Below, one piece after another: positions 11,752 to 21,442 of a stretch of DNA of 64,000 nucleotides. Each line of letters begins with the position of its first letter. The stretch's first letter is position 1. The notes under the pieces were generated by a model. The model did not search any database. It had not been told where the DNA came from and worked only from the letters and a program-made list of their open reading frames with translations. The stretch spans positions 1 through 64,000 of the forward strand of contig JAYMGJ010000065.1 in assembly GCA_037178675.1 (NCBI GenBank), in the 5' to 3' direction. Source of the DNA: Scleroderma bovista (lineage: Eukaryota > Basidiomycota > Agaricomycetes > Boletales > Sclerodermataceae). Made by a program: the position numbers and the translations under genes.

Positions 11752-12550
11752 CTTGGAGGGATCTAATACTACCACATCCTCAGGGTGATCGGACTCAATT
11801 ATGTCACCATTCTCGCCAAGTCAGGCTGACCTAGCCAACATATCCCGCACATTTGCCAACATCACTCTCCAGCACATTTCCGATCTCCACAACCTGGCGG
11901 CGTTGAGCAACGTGTTTGCGTAATGAATGTAGGCCGCGATCATAGGGTGATCAAGGCCAGCATCGAGTGGGAGTAGGTCGGGCAAGTTCCTAGGAGGGAC
12001 GGATGTAGCAACTTGCCTTGCAGAGGCCACTAGATGACAACTGATCAACTGATACTATGGATCAAGCCCAAGAGAGACTTACATGAAAGTGCATCACTCT
12101 GGAATGGATCCAAATGCTCATGCAATGCATTAATCCTGTCCACCATCTCAAAATATTCCACTGGATGATTGTTAAATACACATAATTCCTGCAGTAATAC
12201 TGACTTACCATCCTCTGCATGCACGTGTTCCCGGAATCATGCATGCGATCCAGATACAGCCTCAGGAGATGATTCTGCCTCCATTGGGGAGGTGGGAATC
12301 CACTGGCCTGATGCCAGGCTAGATAGCGATGCCGGGCTGGATGGCAATGCCAGGAGCGATGGCGATGCTGGGCTGGATGGTGATGCCGGGCTGGACTGTG
12401 ATGCCGGGACTGAGGATGCCAGCATTGATGGGGATGACATCCCAATACATGGCACGTGCACTGGAGAGGGCGAGATCCATGCGGCCATCGTGGGGGATGG
12501 CAACAGTGGCATCCATGCTTGCGGTGTCACGCACCAAACAGGTTTGGTAC
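11752..12550 (-). pseudogene. 3' part of a Ser/Pro/Ala-rich accessory gene, probably interrupted
   Basis: Minus-strand exons can be read as a Ser/Pro/Ala-rich stretch (12530-12240), a short exon with NNHPVEYFEMVDRINALHEH (about 12185-12095), and an exon ending HYANTLLNAARLWRSE...NVRDMLA (about 12030-11830). A possible last exon encodes SDHPEDVVVLDPSKL before a stop near 11752. Splice sites fit, but the first junction has a stop in the obvious frame, so the structure is uncertain. The Ser/Pro/Ala-rich part resembles the stretch at 15071-14622 (both contain QAWMP), which suggests one gene split by the LTR-like insertion between them. Function unknown. Confidence 0.4.
12305..12425. repeat. 18-bp tandem repeat GATGCCGGGCTGGATGGC
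   Basis: Six to seven imperfect copies of an 18-bp unit. On the minus strand it codes Ser/Pro/Ala repeats within the accessory gene fragment. On the plus strand it would give Asp-Ala-Gly-Leu repeats. The minus reading fits the surrounding exon better. Confidence 0.8.
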
Positions 12551-12960
12551 AGTGAACATGGAAGATAACGCCTATATCGAATGATCCTTATGCGAAGGAT
12601 AAGCACGACGGACCCTCATCGTAGCCATCTATCGCACAAGACGACTATCCTGATGCGAGAGATGAATGCCAATGCAGACAGTCATCTATCGCACGAGAAC
12701 CGCCAAGAAGCAGAAGAAACTGAAGGAATAACGTCAATTGTGGTATGAGAAAGGAATGCACACGTCTGCAGTCCAACTCCCATACCAGAACGATCAAAGA
12801 AGCCGAAGAATTGATGGAGAAACGAAGGAGAAAGAGAAGAAATGATTTTTAGCGCCCAAATGTCATTTTTAGGCGCCCAGTGCCGGCATTCCGATATTTT
12901 GAATAGCTCCATCGTTTCTGAAGCTATCAGGCATGTGACTATACCGTCAGAGAGCCTAGA

Positions 12961-13395
12961 ATGTGGTCTATCTGCCTGTCAAGTTCCGATGCAAATCTGT
13001 TCATTTCCCACGGAGATATTCCCCCTGCAATCCAGACATTCACATCATTGCTCACTATGGAGTCTGTATTTTCTCTGGATCATTTCTCCACTATTGCTGC
13101 AGATCTCCACTATGTCCTGCTCTTAGGACAGCCTCTCCCAGAGTTTCCGTGCACTGCCTGGCACATATCTTCCCAGCCTGCTCCCTCAGTCCCTCTCGTT
13201 CTCGGTCAGCACGTTCTCCTCGTCAGTCCTGCGTCAAGGACGTACTTTGGTCATCTTAGGTCTATTGTCAAGCTTGAGAAGTCTTCTCTGGTCGTCTCTG
13301 TGTCCCCTGAGCCCTCAGCCTATGGTCCCTTTCTCCCAGATACTTGCCATGTCCATCTTCCTCTGTCGTTCGTCTCACTTCCCTGGATGCGTTGA
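12961..13395 (+). other. Open frame of unknown origin inside the nested insertion
   Basis: A 144-codon open frame encoding a hydrophobic, Ser/Pro/Leu-rich sequence with no recognised motif. The upstream DNA is purine-rich and the downstream DNA pyrimidine-rich. It could be a decayed part of the LTR element next to it or chance. No splice-linked exons were found with confidence. Confidence 0.25.
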
Positions 13396-13578
13396 ATTCA
13401 ATACTCTATCCGCTTCCCTACTTTCAGACGACGTCCCCCAGCACCATGACAGTTATTCCCCCTACTTTATAGTGCTATTAGGAAGAAGAACCCTCTCTTG
13501 TTCTTTCCCAGAAGAGAGCTCGTCAAGGGAGCCCATGGTTGCGCTTCAGCGGCGCTAGAACACATGCACTATACTTTA

Positions 13579-14614
13579 GTGTATGCTGACCCCCCAAAAA
13601 GACCTCTGGACCCCTGGTACCCTTCTTGTGGCTGTTTTGTCTCGGATCAATCCCCCTATTAATCCCAGATCTTCCCCATTGTTGTCCCATCAAATTCCTG
13701 ATGGTACACAGCCCCCCATCAAACTTCTTAGGCTGTGCATCAATGACTCCTTCTGCTGTGCAGTGACTCATCCCTTGCTTACTGATGCTCTCTTGTCATC
13801 AGTATTACTCTATCCCTTTCGCATTTTTGGTATATTACTCAGCTGATGACTCACTCCCTTACCAATCAATCTTGTCATGCAGCTTACTCATTCCTTTACT
13901 CAGCAGCTTATTCATGCTTCCTATGCTTACTCATTCCTGCTTATCCCTTGCTTACTGATCGCTTACAAACCCCTTACAAAGCTCTTACCAATCCCTTACC
14001 AATCCTTGACAAATTCTGCTTACTCCCTTCTCTTTTTGTACTTTAATGCTGTGCCCCCCCATGTATTTAAACCCCTGGGCTCAGCCCAGTGAAAGGGGAC
14101 ACAAATAGCACGAAATTATCCCTCTCTCAGACTCTCTCAATCAGTATCCCTTCAGTCCTTGAGTCCTTGTAGGCTTCAGTGAAGGTCTAAAGGCTCAATA
14201 TTGTCAAGTTTATCCAAGTTATTCAAGATCTATTCTTTCTCTAGGCTGAAGTGGAGTCTAGTCTGTCAATCCTTCATCTCCCATTGCTTCTGGACGTCAG
14301 GAGCCCCCTTGCCCCTTTGCTGCACCAACCTCTAGGTGTAGTATCACTGTTTCAGTCCCAGTCAACCCAATCCCCGCTTTGACACTTCCTAGGCTTTAGG
14401 AAGAGTCCAGACCCCTATCCCCTTCATCTTCTATTACTCCTGTACCCCAGGAGTATCCTGCATCACTGTCTGCATCACCCTGTTGGTGTAGATCCCCTTT
14501 CCCCCTCCTCAGCATATCCTCTCTGGACACCGTGGAGGTAAACCACCACTCGCACATTTTTCGTAGTCCTTTGTTGGTGTTGTGTTTGGGTTATTACTCC
14601 GACCCAAATCCACA
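13579..14614 (+). mobile_element. Probable solo LTR of a Gypsy-type retrotransposon
   Basis: Starts TGTATGCTGACCCCC and ends near CCGACCCAAATCCACA. It is pyrimidine-rich on the plus strand with a TATTTAAA box at 14064-14071, followed by a leader-like region with repeated CTCTCAGACTCTCTCAATC sequence, as in fungal long LTRs. No gag or pol follows, so it is a solo LTR if the call is right. Boundaries are approximate, because the 5-bp flanks (TTTAG and CTTTG) do not form a target-site duplication. Confidence 0.45.
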
Positions 14615-14621
14615 CTTTGAC

Positions 14622-15071
14622 TCACAGCAGTTGGGTGCCTTGGGATGATGGCCGAACCGATGGGGTAGCTGGCATTGCTGCTGGGGGTGGCATTGATGCC
14701 TGCGACCGAATGGTGAGGGTAGACGGCACATTGGATGAACTGGCAGCGATTGGAGGCGACGGTGGCATCCAAGCCTGGGATCTAGTCGTGGGGGTTGCTG
14801 CACGCATCTCATGTGCTGAGGGGCCAGGGAGGTTGATTGGAGCTGATTGCGAGGGGGCCGGTAACTGATTGTTTGCTGCTGTTGCTTGTCTGTTGCTGTC
14901 CCCAGACATTGCATCGTTGTTCCTCACAGACACATTTGTTTCACCTGTGCGCATCCCGTGGCGTGGGGGAGAGGGTGGCATCCAGTCCATGCTTGATGGC
15001 AGGTGTTCGTCGACAATGGATGGAGGCAGGTGCCACACTGGCAGTGCAGGAATGGCTGATAACGATGTCAT
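14622..15071 (-). pseudogene. 5' part of Ser/Pro/Ala-rich accessory gene
   Basis: An open frame of 149 codons from an ATG at 15071, rich in Pro, Ser, Ala and Met-Pro-Pro motifs, with no hydrophobic segment and probably disordered. A donor-like CTGTGAGT sits at its end, so it may splice onward. The downstream exons would lie beyond the 12.6-14.6 kb insertion, at 12550-11752. Low-complexity composition alone cannot prove homology. Function unknown. Confidence 0.4.
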
Positions 15072-15439
15072 GCAGATCAGCTCAGAGGAGAGAAATTACT
15101 CACTCAATTTCCGCGGACTTGCGCTATCAAATCTGACAGACTTAGGTGGCATAGCGGTAGCAAAGATGCAAGTTGACAAGATGGAATTGACGTGGAATGG
15201 AAATCACAATTGAATGATTATATAATAATGGTTTCCATATATAGTTCATTTATCTCACCACTGGAAAGATTTGCTGATAGTGTGTTGTGCCAAAGGTATC
15301 GGCAAGTGCCGATGTTATACAAGTGCTGATGGTATTACAAATGTATGTCCTGCCGCCGGGGTGTGTGCCGATTGTCTACTGTATGCATGTTCCAATGGAA
15401 TGCTATGCTGATTACAGTATGTTACCTCAATCAACACCT

Positions 15440-15550
15440 AATGCCGCCATCCACGGCAATTATAGATACTCTTGCTATTTATGTATATCGGTAACATCAA
15501 AGAATTACTGCAAAGGTAAATCTTGCATTTGCCGGAGAAAGATTGGGATA
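15440..15550 (+). repeat. Left copy of a 110-bp direct repeat flanking the 16-bp array
   Basis: GCCGCCATCCACGGCAATTA, then a CATGTATATC-like block and GGTAAAT...TGCCGG, recur with about 75-80% identity at about 15985-16110 (where it begins GCCGCCATACATGGCAATTA). Confidence 0.7.
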
Positions 15551-15564
15551 ATATCATGTACATA

Positions 15565-15960
15565 GTGCCAATAGTGTGCTGTGTCACAAGTGTGATGTGC
15601 CAATAGTATGATGTGCCAATAGTATGTAGTGCCAATAGTATGTTGTGCCGATAGTATGTTGTGCCAATGGTATGTTGTGCCAATGGTATGTTGTGCCAAT
15701 GGTATGTTGTGCCAATGGTATGTTGTGCCAATGGTATGTTGTGCCAATGGTATGTTGTGCCGATGTTGCTGTGCCGATAGTGTCTTGTGTGAATGGTTTG
15801 CAAGTGCCAATGTTATGCAAGTGCTGATCACTGTTGCAGCGGCAAGGATGTAATGCCGCTGATGGTTGTGCTGATTGTATGCCGATTGTATGTGCCGATG
15901 CAGTGCCGAGTGTATGTTCTCCCTTGTATGTTCTGCTGATTGTGTTGTGCCAGTGGATTA
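15565..15960 (+). repeat. TATGTTGTGCCAATGG tandem array
   Basis: Six consecutive, almost perfect 16-bp units at about 15659-15755, with diverged units on both sides (including TGCCGATAGTATG variants). They share the TGTGCC core of the arrays at 1-112 and 3940-4918. Confidence 0.9.
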
Positions 15961-15984
15961 AAAGTATGTTGCTCCTTCCAATAC

Positions 15985-16110
15985 TTGATGCCGCCATACA
16001 TGGCAATTATAGTTACATCTGTAGGACATATCTAGCCTGCTCTTGGTATTCATGTATATCAGTAACGTTGAAAAGTTACTCCACAGGTAAATTTGGGATG
16101 TGCCGGCGAC
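15985..16110 (+). repeat. Right copy of the 110-bp direct repeat
   Basis: Partner of 15440-15550 in the same orientation, with a small internal insertion (ACATATCTAGCCTGCTC). Confidence 0.7.
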
Positions 16111-16300
16111 ATATTGGCAATGCATTCATGGCTGTGGTTGAGACCATTACTGGCATGTCTCTGACAGAGTTCTCAGGCTGTGTCAATGATTCACAAGGAC
16201 AACTCTACATGCATAAATATACTTTACAATGTGATGTATATGGTATACATGGAATAGGAAGCGGAAATTGTACAAAAGACGTAGGTATGATAAAAGAAAA

Positions 16301-18264
16301 TTAGTCCGTTTCCATTTGCACACCGGCATCATGCCTGGCATCGGCATTGGGACTCCCAATCTCCATATCAGATGCCAGCCCAACATCTCCATCTTCCGGC
16401 GGGCTGACCTCGATTGCCAGAATATTGCTGGTCTCTATGGTTGCGGCCACTTCATCACAAATCGCTGTCAACAACACAATCTTGTGATCAGTAGCACATG
16501 GCTTGGTAATTGACAGACTTACCTTGTGGTGGGGCCCAGTCATAGCTATCACCAGTTGGCTTGCTGGCACCCCTTTCATCAACCAAGCCTGGAGTTGCCA
16601 CCTCCAGACTTGAGGCATTGTTGCGCAGCGCAACCTGCATACCATGGGTGCCGGTCGGCTCGCTCGAGCCATGTCGGGACGGATTGTTGGACGATGCCAT
16701 TTCTTCCAGCATTGTGGTAGGTGCTAGTGCCAACGGGCTTGGCGGACTGGGGTGAGCGCACTGCGAGACCTCAGGACATGTTGAGTCAGATGCCGGCTGT
16801 GTCGGTGCGAATGCCTGCCGCAATGCCGGACCTTGAAGATGGGATGGTGTTGGGAACAGCTGTTCCCACATCACAACCACCTGCTGTAAGCTGGCGACTT
16901 CTCCAAGCGCAACGGCCAATCTTGCATTCGCTTCGTCCACCTTTCGTTCCGTTTCAGCCTGCTTTTCCCTCAAACGGACAACCTCCTCCTCAAGATCTTG
17001 TATATTTGACGTATTCGTACTGTCTCCCGGTGTTGTGGGAGGGTTCATGCCACTGCCGGCGGCCGTTGACGATGGACTTGCCGTCCTCAATGTCTTCCCT
17101 AGCCATGCTGGAGTATTGATCAGTACCCCATCAAAAACTGGATGGAATATCGATAGAAATAATATTAAATTGTTCGAATAATGAACGACTTACTTGGTTT
17201 CCTGGGCGGATTGGCCGCTGCTGGTGCCGGGGTCTGACATTGGCTTTTTGCACGCTGTGACCTTCCTCGGTTGAGCGTTGAGGGCGCAGATGGTGAACGC
17301 CGACGTGGTGCAGGTTTCCTCGGTGCTTGTGAACACGACCTTGACCTCGCTCTGACTGCCATCATCATACTGCATGCAATCTTGCTGCAGCAACATTGCC
17401 AGCAAGCACGGCCTGGGTTCGCTGCACACCGTCGATCTTGCTGTACGCACTTGATGCAGTGATCCTTGTCATCCACCCACTCATAGCCTGTGTCTGGTGT
17501 CTGCATGTCGCGAACGTTTGGCCTTGGTCGCTTTGGCCGTGGTTGCGATGAGCCTTCTTCATCGTCACCGTCGCTGTTGATCGTTGCGACGGATTGGGCA
17601 CGCTTCCTCGGCTTGCGACTGCGACTGCGGCCCCTAGGCACCTCATCATCCTCGATGGCACGGCTTCCTTCTGGCACTGCTTGTGAGTCCTCAGTTTCGC
17701 TGGGCTCACCTACTTGGCCATGACTGCCTTGCACCTCTGTCTCCTTTACCCCCGATGGTCCTGCCACTGCATTGTTCCCCGACGGCTCTACCGCTCTCCT
17801 CTTTCCCTTGTCCACCTTCTTCTGCGGCTTGCCTAGTTGGAACCAGGGATGGTCCCGGATATCGTGGTCCGTGGCGTTAATGATGTCCGGGAAGTGAGGC
17901 CACTTCCCTGTCGACAGGATCACCTCTGGCGCCTCCATAAACTGGTCGGCAGCAACGATGATAGTCGGTATAATGAATCCTGCAGGTAACTCCTGCAGGA
18001 CATTCTCGACCCGGCGCTATCATATCCTAATCAGTGAGTTGATTGATTGCAGATAAATTTGCCACGCACCACCTGGGCCCAGATAGTTGACACTGCTTCC
18101 GACCATACACCCTTCTCCTGTGTGCTTCTCAAGCCATCAATCCGGCCTTGAATTATTTCAGCGGCCTGGGCGACGACTTCTTCTGCAGTGAGGGACGTAG
18201 CCGTTGACACGTCCTCTTGAACAGATGAGGCGGAGATGAACTGAGAACCTTCTGAAGTTGCCAT
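16301..18264 (-). CDS. Zn(II)2Cys6-like cluster plus coiled-coil protein, transposon-associated
   Basis: Four exons on the minus strand: 18264-18070, 18016 to about 17193, about 17110 to 16539, and about 16481-16301, joined by GT-AG introns that keep frame. Order of features: N-terminal helical region; HFPDIINATDHDIRDHPWF; an acidic/basic disordered stretch with RSRSRKPRKR; a six-cysteine cluster with spacing CX2CX6CX7CX2CX6C (CIKC...CSKIAC), which is exactly the fungal binuclear zinc-cluster spacing; an Arg/Ser/Pro-rich tail; and a coiled coil beginning NIQDLEEEVVRLREKQ. In classical transcription factors the cluster is N-terminal, while here it is in the middle (around residue 230). A DNA-binding role, perhaps recognition of the element's own repeats, is inferred. 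The gene has no internal stop. Related cysteine-cluster proteins are common near basidiomycete transposons. Confidence 0.65.
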
Positions 18265-19064
18265 ATAGACTGTAAGGATGTGGAAATGGTAAAGCAGTGG
18301 TTGAGGAGAGGAAGAACTGGGTCCGATTGCCGTGCGGCCTGGAGGATGTTCAACGTATTATATAAGCATTTCACACCACAACATGTTTGCATTGTGGTCG
18401 CACACCAAAGTGGACTAAATCAAATATAGGTTAATAATTCAGCCACAAGTCCGACCAATCATTGTCCTGACAATTCGGCTAATGAACCACACTGCCGCAT
18501 TTCATATTGCATGGTGGCTGTGTTTCTATTGCTTGTGATTGGCTGTCACAGTGCATTGTCCCATCACAATAATAAGGGATCTCGGATCGGCATTATGATT
18601 TGCCTTATTTTGGAGTGTGTCTCTCGGGGAACAATCGATGCGGCATGTATTAACACAGCCGCAGCTTGAGAAAGGGATCAATGCTGCATGTCAGTCATTG
18701 CGGTACAGCCATCATTAATTTAATGTTATCATTGCGGTACTTATTCGCACAGCCACCAGCCTGGCTGCCACCGGCCAGTATGTCAGTGGCAAATGCCGGT
18801 GTCCACAACCGTGCCGACACTGCCACACGGCACGGTCATTCCCATATTGCCACACATGCAAGCATGATGGCCGCACGGCTATTACTCCAGCACGTTTGTG
18901 ATTCTCGGCAAGGTATTGCAGCACCTGCATGATGGCTGCACAGCCATTACCAGTATTTATGTTGTGCCGTTCTTGTAATGCCACAATTCTATTATGCCGA
19001 TGGTAGATTGCTGATGACATGTTGTGCCGTTGCTGTCGTCGGTTCAAATCCGACATTGCCTGAA
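18265..19064. other. Non-coding spacer rich in TGCCG/GCCGCA motifs
   Basis: Upstream of the zinc-cluster gene, running into the CTGCC array. Many scattered GCCGCA and TTGCGGTAC motifs, no gene recognised. Confidence 0.4.
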
Positions 19065-19350
19065 AAACAATTCTGCCAACAGTCGTGTTCTGCCAACAGC
19101 GTTGTTCTGGTTCTGCCAACAGCGTTGTTCTGCTGACAGCGTTGTTCTGCCAACAGCGTTGTTCTGCCGACAACGTGTTCTGCCGACTGCCTTGTTCTGC
19201 CGATAGTGTGTTCTGCCGACAGTGTGTTCTGCCGACAGCCTTGTTCTGCCGACAGCCTTGTTCTGCCGAAAACGTGTTCTGCCGACTGCCTTGTTCTGCC
19301 GACAGTGTGTTCTGCCGACAGTGTTGTTCTGCCGACAGCATGTTCTGCCA
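19065..19350 (+). repeat. GTTCTGCCGACAGCGTT tandem array
   Basis: About 16 imperfect units of 16-18 bp with a CTGCC core in one orientation. Long frames on both strands across this stretch (Cys-Arg-Gln-Asn type repeats) come from the unit length and are not genes. Confidence 0.9.
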
Positions 19351-19429
19351 ATGCCATGTAGTGCCAATTGTGTCGTGCCACACCTGGCTTACCGCTACTT
19401 TAGAGAAGACCAGATGCCCGGCCCTACAT

Positions 19430-20130
19430 TTATACAAGGGATATAGTTCTAAGGGCCTGCTGTGTATATTGGGAGGCCAAACATTATGGCCGATCATACT
19501 GAAGGGGAAGCATATCAGCTGGCCTTCCCATCTAGCTAGGTGTCCCCAGACGGAGGGCTTGCTTAATGCTCTGGGACACCGCATTCATAGCCTGTCACTT
19601 TGAAGTGTACTGCAAGGCCCTCCCATATAGGTAGATAACACCTTTCTGAGGGCCCACCTAATGCTATGGGACATTGTACCTATTGTTGCCGTGTGCCCTG
19701 ACTATATAGATGAAACTGGCTCCAGGGCCTACTCATAGTCATGGGACACCAATCCCATGGCTAGGTATTCTTAAAGGTACACCATGCATGCAGCCCATTG
19801 GAAAGCACAGGATGCTATTTCTATGGCTGGCCCTGCAACAAGAAAGGGACACCAAAGGTACAGCCCAATGCAAAGCACAGGACACACTATCCCTCTGGCC
19901 CACTGACAGAAACAGGACACCAATACCACAGCCAAATTCAAAGCATGGGACACTGGTACAGAGGCCTTTCTATTGACTCCCGTCCACAGGTTAGCCGCAT
20001 TGCGGCACTTACTACCGTCCTTTTTCCGAAATGCTGCAGCAGCCCCCCTGCAATCCTCGGCCTGAATGTAGCGGCTACCCTGCAGCATATAGTCCTCTGG
20101 CCGCATGCCGTGGCTCCCTTGCCGCATTAG
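19430..20130 (+). repeat. Right copy of long direct repeat
   Basis: Partner of about 190-1110, same orientation, with matching ordered blocks (for example CTGGGACACCGCATTCATAG, CTTAAAGGTACA, GCAGCCCATTGGAA, CTCTGGCCGCATGCCGTGGC). A TGCC array precedes both copies. Confidence 0.75.
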
Positions 20131-20344
20131 GTCCTATTGCCACAGGCCATATCCTGATCTAGTGTACTAGTGTGTCAGCCCACCAATATTACTTGGTGAC
20201 AACCTCTCCATGAGCCACCAATATGGCACGGTGAAACACCTTACCATTAGCCCACTCGTATGACATGGGGATGCACCATGGCTGGGCCCTATCTCAGCTG
20301 GCCATGTAGCACGGCCGATTGTCAGCTTCGTCTGTCCATGTTGT

Positions 20345-20846
20345 ATGGGACAATGCAGGTGCATTATGTGGATTGCATGCACGGACTCAGATTGGGGATC
20401 AGACCCTACCTCTCGCCTCTCGCAAACAGGTTTCTACCTGAAACTTGCAGATGGCTTGATCAGTTGGACTTCTCGTGCGCAGAAGACTATTGCGTACTCG
20501 TCCACTGAAGCCGAATACATGGCTTTGAGCGATTGTGCTCGCCAAGTTACCTGGATTCGGAGTTTACTCGGTGAGCTCGGCTATAAAGCTGAAAGCTATC
20601 CCGATTTGCGGTGATAATCAGGGGTCCATATTCATGGCATCCAACCCTGTAACAGAGCCTCACTCCAAGCACATCGACATCCGCTACCACGGAATCCGCG
20701 AGTCAGTCGCGAAAGGTAATGTGGAATTATTCTTTATTGATGGTGCTGAAAATCCCGCCGATCTGCTCACCAAGAACTTACCATGCAAGAAATTCGCAAA
20801 GTTCAGAGCTCAACTAGGCTTACAGTTTCCCTCTGGCAGCATCTAG
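20345..20846 (+). pseudogene. copia RNase H / pol C-terminus, frameshifted
   Basis: Typical copia C-terminal motifs are visible: SDWGSDPTSRLSQTGFYLKL, KTIAYSSTEAEYMALSDCA, then in another frame ICGDNQGSIFMASNP, HSKHIDIRYH and NPADLLTKNL, with a stop just before 20847. The frame changes once near 20600 at a CCC run (TATCCCGATT), a one-base insertion or equivalent, so this copy is dead. Confidence 0.9.
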
Positions 20847-20892
20847 CACCTTATTCGCTGAAGTGCTCTACGTGCAGCACAGCGAGGGGGAG

Positions 20893-21125
20893 TGTTGAAG
20901 TCACACATGCACCCGGCGTAAACCGTCAACGAAGTGCGCACAAGACTGCGACCCATATTAGTGTAGACTTAGTAATAGTCCTCTTTAGAGTAGATGTTAC
21001 ATGTCACACGTCACACATCACAGTCACGCGTCACAATGTTTGTTGTATATAAACAGTGTTCATCGCTTATATAATATAACAGCTCTTAACCAGCTACCAT
21101 CTCAGGTTGTGCACTCCACCCAACA
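20893..21125 (+). repeat. 3' LTR of the copia element
   Basis: Begins TGTTGAAGTC right after the polypurine tract AGCGAGGGGGAG and ends CACCCAACA, giving TGTTG/CAACA terminal inverted repeats. A TATATAAA-type box precedes the 3' third. Length about 233 bp. Confidence 0.85.
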
Positions 21126-21442
21126 GGTGAGTTGGAGTAGCAGTTCCTCTACGTATACAGGTATTGCTCCAACAGTCTCTTGTGCTCAATGGAGCCCTCT
21201 CATTGGCCTCCAAGTGTCTAAGCGAGCGCAAAAGGTGTCTTCCAACATGTCCTTCCAAACGGGGAGTAATACTAACTCCTGTAGTTTCACAGAACACAGT
21301 GTCCAAACAAGTAGGTACAGCCTATCTGTAACCAGGCTGTGGAAGATTAGACTCTGGGGTCTTCAATCGGTGAGTGCTCCTCCACAAACTTGTCACCCAC
21401 TTCCGAATCTGATATGTTTACAGCCGTGACAAACTGAAAGAA
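21126..21442. other. 5' region of F-box gene
   Basis: Between the copia LTR and the F-box start. No separate gene. Transcription of the F-box gene could start here or in the LTR. Confidence 0.3.

Larger units (their letters stand above)
1..20150. mobile_element. Composite KDZ / TET-JBP transposon block
   Basis: This block holds a KDZ transposase, a TET/JBP dioxygenase gene and at least four unrecognised spliced genes. It is bordered by diverged long direct repeats and contains several tandem arrays with a TGCC core. KDZ elements carrying TET/JBP genes are a known feature of mushroom genomes (described by Iyer, Aravind and colleagues). What is seen here: transposase and dioxygenase motifs, flanking repeats, arrays. 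What is inferred: that all genes belong to one element about 20 kb or more long. The left end may lie outside the window, and no target-site duplication or terminal inverted repeat was recognised. It could instead be several nested or adjacent elements. Confidence 0.7.
20345..21125 (+). mobile_element. 3' fragment of a Ty1/copia retrotransposon
   Basis: Contains the end of the RNase H domain, a purine-rich tract and a complete-looking 3' LTR. Integrase, reverse transcriptase and the 5' LTR are missing on the left, where the KDZ block begins. The remainder may have been deleted, or displaced beyond the left window edge by insertion of the KDZ block. Confidence 0.85.

Noticed and set aside
15565..15960. 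CRISPR-like regular array.
   Set aside because: The whole 16-bp unit repeats with no unique spacers, and this is a eukaryotic genome. It is a minisatellite.
19038..19054. A perfect tRNA-like T-arm (GTCGG-TTCAAAT-CCGAC).
   Set aside because: No matching acceptor stem, D-arm or anticodon arm lies upstream. It is embedded in the CTGCC array. It may be a relic of a tRNA-derived element, but is more likely chance.
19024..19603. Cys-rich repeat frames such as CRQNTLSAEQ on the minus strand.
   Set aside because: Translations of the 16-18 bp CTGCC array in several frames at once, so no real gene.
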